Shown here: piece by piece, positions 15,944-24,956 of the stretch
Layout: every line of letters begins with the position of its first letter
Numbering within the stretch: the first letter of the stretch is position 1
Origin: Paenarthrobacter nitroguajacolicus
Lineage (GTDB): Bacteria > Actinomycetota > Actinomycetes > Actinomycetales > Micrococcaceae
Assembly: GCF_029952445.1 (NCBI RefSeq)
Contig: NZ_JAQPPK010000018.1
Span: 43,834-107,833 of the forward strand
Direction: 5' to 3'
DNA length: 64,000 nt
Program-made: the position numbers and the translations under genes
The notes under the pieces: generated by a model
The model's database searches: none
What the model was told of the DNA's origin: nothing
What the model saw: only the letters and a program-made list of their open reading frames with translations

Positions 15944-17143
15944 TCAGGAGTCCCCATCTCCGGCAGGAGTACAAGCCGTGGGTTCGGCAGCGAACGTGAA
16001 CCATTCCGGCAGAGCCGCAGTGTATGCGGCACGCACCGTGGGGTCCTTGGTTGACGTCCAGTCCACAGTGGCTTTGACCTCCACCTCGTTCTTGTCCCAT
16101 TCGAACCAGTTGATCATTTTCAGTGCCGGGTAGTCCCGTGGGATCGCGGGATCGAACAGCTGTGCCCACCACGCTTCCTTGATGGCCAAAGGGGTGGCGC
16201 CCTCACCGGATGCAGTCGTGAGGGCTGCCGTTTCCGGGATAGCGACTGGCTTGTTCCGGGCAGCTCCATACTCCGTATAGAAGTCCGGGACTGCAAGGTC
16301 ATTTCCTCCGGCACCGTTGTAGTTGCCGGTGAGTTGCTGAAGAAACTTGCCCTGTTCGGGAATGACGTTGGCACCCCATGGGTATGTGTTGCCCCAGTGG
16401 TAGAGGGACATGCCTACCCAATCCACTGCTTCGTCTCCGGGGTAGTAGGGCGCATATGGATCGTCGGTCCCTGTGACTTCGCCGTCCTTGTTAGTGTCCA
16501 ATGCTGCGAACTCCGCGGTACCGGCAACGGCTTGATACTTGCCGCCGCTAAAGGGATATCCGCCTCCGTAGTTCGGCGCCCACATCATGGCGCTGCCCGG
16601 GGCCTTCGCATGGATTGCAGTGGCCAGGCGCTGATAAGCAGCCACGTATGCTGTGGGCTGCTGGCCCCAGGCGTACCAGGAGCCGTTCATTTCGTGGGCG
16701 AACCTGACGATCACCGGAACGCCTGCATTGTTGAAGCGTGCCAGCCTGGATGATAGGTCGTCGGCGACCTCGGGGGTGACGGCGGCCAGTCCCAGCTTCG
16801 GCTCGAGGGTGAGGAGCATCGTCCCGCCGTTGGCACGGATCTGTTCAAACGCTGCATCTACGTTTTCCATGTCCTTGTCGGACATCGGGAAGTCGGTGAA
16901 GGTCACCGTCACAGCCGGACGTTCGCCCAAATTCGCTGCGTATTGCTCCAGGGTTTCGTGCTCCCAATCCAGATTCACGCCGGAAAGAATGCCTTCCTTG
17001 GGCGCCGACGGCGGGGTGGGCTCGCACGTGGCGACTGGGGGAGTGGTGGCACCTGGCTGGGGTCCAACGCAAGCGGCCAGACAGCTTCCCAGCAGCACGG
17101 CAGCAGTGGTCACAGCACCAAACTTCCGGGGTCCCCAAGTCAT
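15944..17143 (-). CDS. Lipoprotein glycoside hydrolase, GH26-like (beta-mannanase type)
   Basis: 399 residues from ATG 17143 (a TTG at 17152 is also in frame). Lipobox LAAC follows the signal core, then a Pro/Thr linker. The acid/base region is VIVRFAHEMNGSWYAWGQQP, the signature of GH26, and the probable nucleophile is the Glu in PVAIPETAAL near the C-terminal side. A calcium-loop-like insert, DTNKDGEVTGTDD, lies in the middle of the barrel before DDPYAPYYPGDEAVDWVG. Likely an extracytoplasmic endo-glycanase; substrate (mannan or related) is unproven. Confidence 0.82.
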   Translation of the reverse strand: MTWGPRKFGAVTTAAVLLGSCLAACVGPQPGATTPPVATCEPTPPSAPKEGILSGVNLDWEHETLEQYAANLGERPAVTVTFTDFPMSDKDMENVDAAFEQIRANGGTMLLTLEPKLGLAAVTPEVADDLSSRLARFNNAGVPVIVRFAHEMNGSWYAWGQQPTAYVAAYQRLATAIHAKAPGSAMMWAPNYGGGYPFSGGKYQAVAGTAEFAALDTNKDGEVTGTDDPYAPYYPGDEAVDWVGMSLYHWGNTYPWGANVIPEQGKFLQQLTGNYNGAGGNDLAVPDFYTEYGAARNKPVAIPETAALTTASGEGATPLAIKEAWWAQLFDPAIPRDYPALKMINWFEWDKNEVEVKATVDWTSTKDPTVRAAYTAALPEWFTFAAEPTACTPAGDGDS

Positions 17144-17216
17144 GGCTTTCAATTTAGCAGTGCACCTGTAGCATCAACCTCATCACCGCATTTCCCGCGC
17201 AGAGGAGCCGGAAGCC

Positions 17217-17672
17217 ATGTCTGAAATATCTGATGGAACTGCCACCACCACCAGCAAGACTTTCAGCCGTGAGACGCGGGTAGCCAATACCATCGACGCA
17301 CCTCCAGCTACCGTGTGGGGACTGCTAACGGATGCCAAGAGCTACCCGGTGTGGAATTCCACCATCGTGTCTTTGGAAGGCGAAATCGCCCCGGGATCGA
17401 AGATCAAGCTTGTGTCTACGCTGGATCCCAGCCGGACTTTCAATCTCAAAGTCAAGGAATTCCAGGCACCAACCAAGCTCGCGTGGGGTGATGCCATGGG
17501 GACCAGGATCTACACAATTACAGAGACCAACGATGGCCGGTCCCGTTTTGAGATGTACGAGAAAATCGGTGGCCCCATCTTCCCGCTGTTCGCCAACAAG
17601 ATCCCGTCCTTTGATGACAGCTTCACGCAGTTCGCGGCTGACCTGAAGACTGCAGCCGAAAAGGCCAGCTAG
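17217..17672 (+). CDS. SRPBCC-family (START/polyketide cyclase-like) protein
   Basis: 151 residues, ATG preceded by GGAGCCGGAAG. Helix-grip fold hallmarks: an opening strand VANTIDAPPATVWGLLTDAK, then YPVWNSTIVSLEGEIAPGSK, LAWGDAMGTRIYTITETNDG and a long C-terminal helix SFDDSFTQFAADLKTAAEKA. Binds hydrophobic ligands in related proteins; ligand here unknown. Confidence 0.88.
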   Translation: MSEISDGTATTTSKTFSRETRVANTIDAPPATVWGLLTDAKSYPVWNSTIVSLEGEIAPGSKIKLVSTLDPSRTFNLKVKEFQAPTKLAWGDAMGTRIYTITETNDGRSRFEMYEKIGGPIFPLFANKIPSFDDSFTQFAADLKTAAEKAS

Positions 17673-17814
17673 ACCCGCAACGGGCGAACGAGCAAAGGGA
17701 TCGCCAAAGCCCCCAGGGCGTTAAGGATTCGTCAAGAAATCCCTGTTTCCCGCCTGTTCTGTCCCTGGTGGTGTTAGTTTGGCGCACGACGCCAACCCAC
17801 CAGGAAGATCGGGC

Positions 17815-19212
17815 ATGACTGAACGCTCCCTCATTCGCCGCAGCCCTCTGCAGTTGGCTGTTGCTGACGCAGGAAAGCGTCTGATCCCTATACTGCTGCA
17901 CCCGGTCCGCCTGGTGCCTCTGGCATTCCTGGCGGTGATCATCCTCGGGGCCTGCATCCTCATGTTGCCGATTTCCCGGACGGGGGAGACCGACGACATC
18001 TTCACCACGGCCATGTTCACCGCCGTTTCGTCCGTCTGCGTCACCGGCCTCGTCACTGTTGACACTGCCACGTTCTGGACGCCTTTCGGGCATGCGGTGA
18101 TCATGGGACTGATTCAAGTGGGCGGCTTTGGGATCATGTCCCTGGCTACGCTGCTGGCCTTGTTTGTGCGCAAGACCATCGGCCTCCGCGGCCAGCTGGT
18201 GGCGCAATCAGAGACCCACACCCTGAACTTCGGCGACGTGAAGTCGGTGCTGTTCAGGGTCCTGGGAATCATGGCTTTCTTCGAGGCCGCCACCGCGCTG
18301 GTCCTCACCGTGCGCTTCTGGATTGCTTACGACGACGACCTCGGCACAGCGATCTGGCACGGCATTTTCCACGCGGTTTCCGCTTTCAACAATGCCGGCT
18401 TCGCCCTGTATAGCGACAACCTCATCGGCTTCGCGGAGGACCCGTGGATCATCGTGCCCATCTGCGCGGCCATCGTTGCTGGTGGCCTGGGTTTCCCGGT
18501 GATCATCCAGTTGCTGAGGAACCCTTTCAAGATGAAGGACTGGACGATTCACCTTCGCCTGACTGTCTTCGGCTCGTTGTTGTTGCTGACGGTGGGCATT
18601 GGGCTGTTCGCCTTCTTCGAGTGGAACCGCCCCGAGACCCTGGGACCGCTTAGTTTCGGCGGCAAACTCTTGGGTTCCCTGGCGGGCGGGGTGTTCCCGA
18701 GGACTGCGGGCTTCAACAGCATTGACTACGGTGCGGCTACGCCGGAGACCTTGATGATCACGAACATCTTGATGTTCATCGGTGGTGGTAGCGCAGGAAC
18801 CGCAGGCGGTATCAAGATCACCACTTTCCTGGTCCTGGGCTTCGCCATCTGGAACGAAGTCCGCGGGCGCGAGCAAGTCACCATCGCACACCGTTCCGTC
18901 AGTTCCTCCACCCAGAGGCAGGCCCTCACGGTGGCCTTGCTGGGTGTTGGCGCGGTCATCATGGGGACGCTGTTGCTCCTCATGTCCACCGACTACAGCC
19001 TGGAGAAGGTGCTGTTCGAAACCATCTCCGCGTTCGGAACCGTGGGCTTGAGCACCGGAATCACGTACCACTTGCCGCCTACGGCCGAATGGGTCCTGAT
19101 GGCCCTGATGTTCACCGGCCGCATTGGCTCCGTCACGGTCGCCTCAGCCATCGCCCTGTCCTCCCGGCCGCGGTTGTTCAATCTCCCTGAGGAACGCCCG
19201 ATCATCGGTTAA
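17815..19212 (+). CDS. KtrB/TrkH-type potassium uptake channel subunit
   Basis: 465 residues from ATG 17815 with AGGAAG upstream. All four selectivity-filter repeats are visible: SSVCVTGL, SAFNNAGF, RTAGFNS and SAFGTVGLSTG, each between two transmembrane helices. This is the ion-conducting membrane subunit of a Ktr/Trk system, which works with a cytoplasmic RCK protein (KtrA/TrkA). No RCK gene is adjacent, so the regulatory subunit must be encoded elsewhere. The ~140-base upstream gap shows no recognisable c-di-AMP riboswitch. Confidence 0.93.
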   Translation: MTERSLIRRSPLQLAVADAGKRLIPILLHPVRLVPLAFLAVIILGACILMLPISRTGETDDIFTTAMFTAVSSVCVTGLVTVDTATFWTPFGHAVIMGLIQVGGFGIMSLATLLALFVRKTIGLRGQLVAQSETHTLNFGDVKSVLFRVLGIMAFFEAATALVLTVRFWIAYDDDLGTAIWHGIFHAVSAFNNAGFALYSDNLIGFAEDPWIIVPICAAIVAGGLGFPVIIQLLRNPFKMKDWTIHLRLTVFGSLLLLTVGIGLFAFFEWNRPETLGPLSFGGKLLGSLAGGVFPRTAGFNSIDYGAATPETLMITNILMFIGGGSAGTAGGIKITTFLVLGFAIWNEVRGREQVTIAHRSVSSSTQRQALTVALLGVGAVIMGTLLLLMSTDYSLEKVLFETISAFGTVGLSTGITYHLPPTAEWVLMALMFTGRIGSVTVASAIALSSRPRLFNLPEERPIIG

Positions 19213-19365
19213 GTGCGGCTAAAGCCTCAACCTAGGTCGGCCAGGGTCGTCAGTTGTTTCAGCCTCTTCCCGGGGGAGGGGCGCGGACGTAGGCTGTGAT
19301 TTGGAGAGCCGGGAAGCCTGGTCGGCCCGCAGTGCGTTGTGCCCGCGGACCGATCGTGGCATCCG

Positions 19366-19386
19366 CCTTGGTCGGTTGGACCAAGG
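19366..19386. promoter_or_regulatory. Perfect inverted repeat just before the ABC exporter operon
   Basis: CCTTGGTC (19366-19373) and GACCAAGG (19379-19386) form a perfect inverted repeat with a 5-base centre, ending 13 bases before the ATG at 19400. It could be a repressor operator (TetR- or GntR-like size) or a small hairpin masking the ribosome-binding site. No regulator gene is adjacent. Confidence 0.45.
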
Positions 19387-19399
19387 GACAGGAACCGCC

Positions 19400-20308
19400 A
19401 TGCCGTCAGCATCAGCACCGGTCATCGAAGCCGTGCAGCTCACTAAATCGTTCGGAAAAACGCATGCCTTGGACGGGCTGGATTTGCACGTGGGGGAGGG
19501 CGAGGTCCACGGCTTTCTGGGTCCTAACGGGGCGGGTAAATCCACAACGTTGCGCATCCTCCTGGGACTCATTCGTCCGACGTCGGGGACTGTGCGTGTC
19601 TTTGGCCTGGATCCTTGGCAGGACCCGGTCCGCGCCCACCAGAACGTGGCCTACGTTCCCGGGGATGTGAGCCTGTGGCCGAACCTCTCCGGTGGCGAAA
19701 TCATTGATCTTCTCACCGGGCTGCGTGGGGGAGCTGATGAACCGTTGCGCCGTGTCCTGATTGAGGAGTTCGAATTGGACCCGCGGCGGAAGGCCCGGAC
19801 GTATTCGAAGGGGAATCGCCAGAAGGTGGCGTTGATCGCGGCCTTCGCCCATCCAGCCCGTCTGTATCTTCTTGATGAACCCAGCGCCGGCCTGGATCCC
19901 GTGATGGAGTCTGTGTTCCGCCGCCAGGTTCAGCGCGTCACCGCCGAGGGTGCCACGGTGTTGTTATCCAGCCATATCCTCAGCGAGGTGGAGCAGCTCT
20001 GCCAACGGGTGACCATTATTCGAGCCGGTCGTGCCGTTGAATCGGGGACGTTGTCGGAGTTGCGGCATCTGCAGCTGACACATTTCCGTGTGGAAGCCGC
20101 CGACCCGTCCTTGCTGGCAGTCCTGCCCGGGGTGCAGGACCTGATTGTCGACGGCGGCGTGGTTGAGTTTGATGTGGACCCGGCGGATTTGCTGCGGGTA
20201 CTGGAGGCGATTTCCTCGAACGGGATCACCGGGTTGACGGTTTCTCCACCTTCCCTGGAGTCGCTTTTCCTCAGCCATTACAGCAATGCGACAAGCCAGG
20301 CCCTCTGA
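19400..20308 (+). CDS. ABC transporter ATP-binding protein (drug/polyketide exporter type)
   Basis: 302 residues from ATG 19400, chosen because the ABC fold begins right there (VIEAVQLTKSFGKTHALDGL). Walker A is GPNGAGKST at about 41-49, the signature loop is YSKGNRQKVALIAAF and Walker B is LYLLDEPSAGLDP; the H-loop is in LLSSHILSEVEQLC. C-terminal extension as in DrrA-type exporters. Its TGA overlaps the ATG of the permease (TGATG), so the two are coupled and form one exporter. Confidence 0.93.
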   Translation: MPSASAPVIEAVQLTKSFGKTHALDGLDLHVGEGEVHGFLGPNGAGKSTTLRILLGLIRPTSGTVRVFGLDPWQDPVRAHQNVAYVPGDVSLWPNLSGGEIIDLLTGLRGGADEPLRRVLIEEFELDPRRKARTYSKGNRQKVALIAAFAHPARLYLLDEPSAGLDPVMESVFRRQVQRVTAEGATVLLSSHILSEVEQLCQRVTIIRAGRAVESGTLSELRHLQLTHFRVEAADPSLLAVLPGVQDLIVDGGVVEFDVDPADLLRVLEAISSNGITGLTVSPPSLESLFLSHYSNATSQAL

Positions 20309-21930
20309 TGACCGGCGTGATGGGACTTCTGCTGACCCAGACACGACGTGAACGGATTCTATTGCCGGTCTGGATCGTGGGAATCGCTTTTCTGGGCTTC
20401 ATCATCGCCAACGCTGTCTCCACTGAATTCGGGGACGAGACGGCCCGGGCAGCGATTATTACCGTGGCCAGCGCCAGTCCGGCGTTCCTCTTTGTCCGTG
20501 GGTTGACGGACGGGACAGGCATCGGCGCGGTGGTCTTTTTCCAGGGCTACACCTTTACCGCTGTCCTCGCAGGCCTGATGAGCACGTTCCTGGTCATCCG
20601 CCACACCCGTACGGATGAGGAGCTTGGACGGGCTGAGCTCATCGGTTCTGTGCCGCTCCGGCGGGCAGCGCCTCTGGCAGCCACGCTCATTCTGGGTGGG
20701 GTGGCGAATCTCGTGCTGGCCTTGGCAATTGCCGCTGGTTTCGTTGCTGCCGGATTGCCAAGTGCCGGCGCCCTCACTGCGGGTGCTGCTGTGGGTTCTG
20801 TCGGTGCGTTCTTCGTGGCGACAACCGCGGTGCTCGCGCAAATCATGCCGTCAGGGAGGTCCGCGAACGGTGTCGCTGCAGGATTGGTTGGGGCTGCGTA
20901 TTTTGTGCGCGGAATCGGGGATGCTTTCGGCACTCCTTCAGCTGATCTGACACACGTCACGAGTGGATGGTTCTCCTGGTTCTCGCCCATCGGGTGGGGA
21001 CAACGTTCCCGGCCCTTCTCGGACGCCGATCCCGTGCCGTTGGTTGGACTGGCAGTTCTCAGCGTGGTGCTGGGCGCTGTCGTAGTGGTGCTCAGGAGCC
21101 GAAGGGACCTGGGTGAGAGCCTGCTGCCCGAACGGTCCGGACGTGACCGGGCCGCCGTCGTCGGGGGTTCATCCCTACTGGGTCTGGCATGGCGGCAACA
21201 GCGCCTGACGCTCCTGGGCTGGTGCGTGTTTGCGGCGTTGCTCGGCAGCATAGCTGGCGGACTGGGGCCCGTGGTGACCAATGTGATCGGTGGCAATGAG
21301 TCGCTGCGTGAGCTGATCCTCCGGCTGGTCCCCGGCGGCAGGGGAGGGCTTATCGACGTCTTTACCACCGCGCTGCTGGGAATCGGAGGGGTGATCGCTG
21401 CCGCCGCCGGGATCCAAGCCGTGCTGCGGCTTCGCGCGGAAGAAGCTGAGGGGAGGGCCGAACTGCTTCTGGCGACACCGCGTTCCTCGGCCAGGTGGCT
21501 CGGGGCGAGCCTGGTCATCGCCACCGTTTCTGCTTTGGCAATCGCTGTGGTGGCCGGCTGCGCAGCGACCCTAGGGCTTTCCCTCTCCGGGGTTTCGAGC
21601 GGAACGCCCGGCCTCTTGGTTGGCGCAGCCTTGGCGCACGTGCCGGCCGCCGTCGTATTCGTTGCCTTTACGGCGCTGGCGTTTGCAACCATCCCGCGCC
21701 TGAGTATCGCCGTGGGGTGGGGGTTCCTTGCAGTGGGGCTGGTGCTGGGGCAGTTCGGCGAGCTGATGCATCTGCCGGCTTGGCTTCAGGATTTGAGCCC
21801 GTTCCGGCACACGGCGGCGATGCCGGTGGAAGCATTCGACCCGGGAGCTGCCCTGACGATGACTGCAATTGCGCTGGCTGGTGCGGGGATCGCCGGCTAT
21901 CTGCTCAGGCGCCGGGACCTCACCGCTTAG
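20308..21930 (+). CDS. ABC-2 type exporter permease, large fused form
   Basis: 540 residues with about twelve transmembrane segments arranged as two similar halves. Each half has the motif of this group: EELGRAELIGSVPLRRAAPL in the first and EEAEGRAELLLATPRSSARW in the second. Fused two-half permeases of this size are annotated in actinobacteria as exporters of polyketide antibiotics, usually for self-resistance or lipid export. The substrate cannot be read from sequence. Directly coupled to the ATPase. Confidence 0.88.
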   Translation: MTGVMGLLLTQTRRERILLPVWIVGIAFLGFIIANAVSTEFGDETARAAIITVASASPAFLFVRGLTDGTGIGAVVFFQGYTFTAVLAGLMSTFLVIRHTRTDEELGRAELIGSVPLRRAAPLAATLILGGVANLVLALAIAAGFVAAGLPSAGALTAGAAVGSVGAFFVATTAVLAQIMPSGRSANGVAAGLVGAAYFVRGIGDAFGTPSADLTHVTSGWFSWFSPIGWGQRSRPFSDADPVPLVGLAVLSVVLGAVVVVLRSRRDLGESLLPERSGRDRAAVVGGSSLLGLAWRQQRLTLLGWCVFAALLGSIAGGLGPVVTNVIGGNESLRELILRLVPGGRGGLIDVFTTALLGIGGVIAAAAGIQAVLRLRAEEAEGRAELLLATPRSSARWLGASLVIATVSALAIAVVAGCAATLGLSLSGVSSGTPGLLVGAALAHVPAAVVFVAFTALAFATIPRLSIAVGWGFLAVGLVLGQFGELMHLPAWLQDLSPFRHTAAMPVEAFDPGAALTMTAIALAGAGIAGYLLRRRDLTA

Positions 21931-22098
21931 GAATCGGGGGTGTGTACTTCGGGGCAGGCGACCTCGCTTCTTTCATCCTGAGGACGACTTGCCCTACCCC
22001 GAACGGACTACCCAAGTGCGCACCCTGGGGTGACGCGCTCGCGGCGCGGAAACGGGAGGCTGGATAGAGGGCGCACGGCGCGTGCTGGGAAGGGATGT

Positions 22099-23034
22099 TT
22101 GAAGAAGGCAGTTAAGCGATTGCTCGTATCAGTGACGGCCGTTGGAGCGGTGCTGGCCCTAGGCTTGGCGACGACCACCGTGCTGAACGTGGTGGCGAGC
22201 GAGTCCGAGAGCAGCAAGATCGAATCCTATGGCCAACGGGTGGACGTGGACGGCAGGAAGATCAACGTCCTGGTGACCGGCAGCGGGCTCAAGGACGTGG
22301 TCCTCTTGCCGGGGTTTGGAACGTCATCACCGGTGCTGGACTTCGCACCGCTGGTCCGCGACCTCGCCAAGGATCATCGGGTAATTGTTGTGGAACCTCT
22401 GGGCTACGGGTTGAGCGATGGCACCGACCGGGAACGGACAACTGAGAACATCGTTCAGGAAGTCCACGGCGCGCTGCAGGCCCTGCAAGTCAACCGCTAC
22501 ATCTTGATGGGCCACTCGATCGCCGGCCTCTACGGCATTGACTACGCCAACCGCTACCCCGAGGAGGTGAGCGCTTTCGTCGGCATCGATACCTCCGTCC
22601 CCGGGCAACCAGGCATGGATACCCAGTTCCCGACAGGACTGATGTCAGCAGCGAAGAATCTTGGATTGCTGCGGGTGCTCACTGCTGCCGGCAACTCCAA
22701 CCCCGGCACCGCATATACCGACTACGCACGGGATCAGATGCAGATGCTCACCAACCGGAATTCCATGTCGCCCACGTACCTCAACGAGATGGGCCACATT
22801 GCCACGAACTTCCAGCGCGCTCTGGGAACCAGTTTCCCGAAGGAGCTGCCACTGCTGCTGTTCGTAGTCGCGGAGAACAAGAAGACCCCGGAGTGGCTCG
22901 AGCTGCACCAGCGCCAGGCCGCCAGCGTCACCGACGGAACCGTGGTGCCCCTGCCTGGCGAGCACTATCTCCATCACACGCACGCGGGGGAGATCGCGGA
23001 CGAAGTTAGAGCGTGGGAGGTTGGGCGGGTTTAG
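22099..23034 (+). CDS. Membrane-anchored alpha/beta hydrolase
   Basis: 311 residues from TTG 22099, which has GAAGGGA just upstream; an in-frame GTG at 22030 would add 23 mostly basic residues. An N-terminal transmembrane or signal helix (RLLVSVTAVGAVLALGLATT) precedes the hydrolase domain: oxyanion strand DVVLLPGFGTSSP, nucleophile elbow GHSIAGL, and the C-terminal His in PLPGEHYLHHTHAG. Probably acts outside the membrane on a small ester or amide. A decayed copy of its last ~25 codons appears at about 24893-24956. Confidence 0.85.
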   Translation: MKKAVKRLLVSVTAVGAVLALGLATTTVLNVVASESESSKIESYGQRVDVDGRKINVLVTGSGLKDVVLLPGFGTSSPVLDFAPLVRDLAKDHRVIVVEPLGYGLSDGTDRERTTENIVQEVHGALQALQVNRYILMGHSIAGLYGIDYANRYPEEVSAFVGIDTSVPGQPGMDTQFPTGLMSAAKNLGLLRVLTAAGNSNPGTAYTDYARDQMQMLTNRNSMSPTYLNEMGHIATNFQRALGTSFPKELPLLLFVVAENKKTPEWLELHQRQAASVTDGTVVPLPGEHYLHHTHAGEIADEVRAWEVGRV

Positions 23035-23117
23035 GGCGGACGACGGCGGGGCGAGCGTACGCAGAGGCCTGTCTCTTGGTGGCCTTTCCCCGTGATTGGA
23101 TGGTCGAAGGAGACCAA

Positions 23118-23921
23118 TTGCGACGCCAGCCGCTCTCCCACCCGCACACTCACGAGAGGATCGCCTTGTCCAAGCACGGCGCAGCCGACCCCTACAGCCT
23201 CGAAACGCAGCTGGACAAGCACAACATCCACCCCGAAACCTGGGCATGGAGGAACGCCGACTACAGCCAGTATCAGGCCAGGAACGCGGCATTAGGGCAG
23301 CGCGTCTATGGCGACCGCCAAGTCACGTCCCCGTGGGGCAGAGGCAGCGGCGACAGCAGTGTCAGCCACATCTGGATCAGCGCGGCAATGATCAATATGC
23401 TCACTGTCATTCCCGGCGTCACTGTCTTCCACCGGCTCAGGGCCCCCGGGACACCACGGAGACCGCTGAACACGAAGTTCCCCATTGAGCACGCCGTCCT
23501 GCACGGCTCCACCGTCTACCTGATTGACCCCAACGGCTCTTATTGGCCCAACGAGCCCTTGGGATGGACGCAGAAGCAAAACGGGCGGTACGGCATCGGC
23601 CCGAAGGCGTACTTCAGCTACAACCATGAAGGCCTGGCCGACGGGGCCCGACGCTTCATGACCCTCCCCGGGATTCAGCAAGTGGTTCCAATACTTGGCA
23701 TGAACATCACACCACTACCCGTCAGGGATGCCAGCCAGTACCCGGCGATCACACCCGAGGTCCGGTGGTCTCCCCAAGGCGTGGGAATATTCACGATCAA
23801 CGAGATGATGGACTTCATCAGCTCCAGCGTGACCGCCGCTTTGCCATCCTGGCATGACAACCCCGAGCTCCGGACCGCCATGATCGACCTGCAGGAACGA
23901 ACCTTCTTCACCTTCAACTGA
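23118..23921 (+). CDS. Hypothetical protein with a NERD-like segment
   Basis: 267 residues from TTG 23118, preceded by AAGGAG 5 bases away; a second TTG at 23166 with GAGAGG is also credible. A central segment (VFHRLRAPG, then FPIEHAVLHGSTVYLIDPNG) has the strand-loop pattern of nuclease-related (NERD) domains, where an Asp-His-Val follows the first strand. The usual catalytic Asp...Glu-x-Lys is not convincingly present, so nuclease activity is doubtful. The remainder (YGIGPKAYFSYNHEGLADGA, FTINEMMDFISS) is unrecognised. Lies between two alpha/beta hydrolase genes. Confidence 0.6.
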   Translation: MRRQPLSHPHTHERIALSKHGAADPYSLETQLDKHNIHPETWAWRNADYSQYQARNAALGQRVYGDRQVTSPWGRGSGDSSVSHIWISAAMINMLTVIPGVTVFHRLRAPGTPRRPLNTKFPIEHAVLHGSTVYLIDPNGSYWPNEPLGWTQKQNGRYGIGPKAYFSYNHEGLADGARRFMTLPGIQQVVPILGMNITPLPVRDASQYPAITPEVRWSPQGVGIFTINEMMDFISSSVTAALPSWHDNPELRTAMIDLQERTFFTFN

Positions 23922-23953
23922 TCTTCAGCGGCCAGCGAGCGTACGCTGAGGCC

Positions 23954-24784
23954 ATGGAGTCCGAAGTCAGGACCTTATCTCTGAACACCGGGATCAGTGT
24001 GCCTTGTTTCGTGCAAGGGAACCTTGAACAGACGGCCGACGACGGCGGCGCGCCACTGTTGCTTCTGCACGCCTGGGGCGAATCCTGGCGGAGTTTCGAT
24101 CGCCTCATTGAGGCACTGCCTGGGTTTGCGATGATGGCCCCGGACTTGCGAGGCCATGGTGCGGCCGACAAGCCGGAAGACGGCTACTCGCTTTCTGACG
24201 TTGTTGAGGACGTCGTAGGCGTGCTGGAGGCACTTGGCGTCAAACAGGCACATGTCCTGGGTTCATCCAGCGGTGGTTACGTTGCCCAGCAACTCGCTGT
24301 CTCTCATCCGGAGCTTGTTGCATCCTTGACGTTGGTGGGCGCACCTCTGACGCTCCACGGAAGGCCAGCCTTTGCGGCCGAGGTGGAGCAGCTCACCGAC
24401 CCGATCCCAGAGAACTGGGTTCGTGAGTCTTTGGCCTGGTACAGAATGCTGCACGCCGTGCCGGCCTCATACATCGAGGACCGGGTACAGGACGGTCTCG
24501 CCATGCCAGCCTCAGTTTGGAGGGCTTCACTGCGGGGATTCTGCGAGGCCGTTCCTCCGACAGAGACCGGCGACATTTCCGTCCCCACGCTCATGCTTTG
24601 GGGCGCCCACGATCCCCTCGTGCCGCGACAGCATCAGGAAACCCTGGCCAGACGAATCAACGGCGCGCAATTGCAGATCTACGAGGGGACCGGTCATCTG
24701 GTGCTCTGGGAGTGTCCGGAAAGAGTGGCCGAGGACTTGACGAGTTTCCTCGGAGGGCTGTTCAATCGCTTCAATCGCTCGTAA
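23954..24784 (+). CDS. Alpha/beta hydrolase
   Basis: 276 residues from ATG. Catalytic triad visible: Ser in the elbow VLGSSSGGYVAQQLA, Asp in LMLWGAHDPLVPR and His in YEGTGHLVLWECPE. The oxyanion region is LLLLHAWGESWRSF. No signal peptide, so cytoplasmic. It resembles 3-oxoadipate enol-lactonase or lipase-type hydrolases, but the substrate cannot be assigned. Not closely similar to the upstream hydrolase. Confidence 0.9.
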   Translation: MESEVRTLSLNTGISVPCFVQGNLEQTADDGGAPLLLLHAWGESWRSFDRLIEALPGFAMMAPDLRGHGAADKPEDGYSLSDVVEDVVGVLEALGVKQAHVLGSSSGGYVAQQLAVSHPELVASLTLVGAPLTLHGRPAFAAEVEQLTDPIPENWVRESLAWYRMLHAVPASYIEDRVQDGLAMPASVWRASLRGFCEAVPPTETGDISVPTLMLWGAHDPLVPRQHQETLARRINGAQLQIYEGTGHLVLWECPERVAEDLTSFLGGLFNRFNRS

Positions 24785-24892
24785 CTTCGCCGATCGTCCC
24801 GACCACCCACACCCTTTGATTAACGAGGCCTAACCTGGGCTACCGCTGCGAAGATGACCGAATACGAGCCGGCTGAACAACCGCCGTCACTT

Positions 24893-24956
24893 GGTGGGCA
24901 CTACCTACGTCACACGCATACAGGGGACCGCGAGGAGTTAGCGAGTGGGTGGCGGG
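24893..24956 (+). pseudogene. Remnant resembling the 3' end of the 22099 hydrolase gene
   Basis: Translated, this stretch gives GGHYLRHTHTGDREELASGW, against GEHYLHHTHAGEIADEVRAW at the C-terminus of the hydrolase ending at 23034. The DNA is also alignable (GCACTACCTACGTCACACGC here). No open frame or start belongs to it. Most likely the trace of an old tandem duplication of the hydrolase region, mostly deleted since. Confidence 0.5.

Noticed and set aside
17673..17814. c-di-AMP (ydaO-type) riboswitch upstream of ktrB
   Set aside because: Such elements often precede potassium genes, but the gap is only ~140 bases and none of the conserved core is recognisable.
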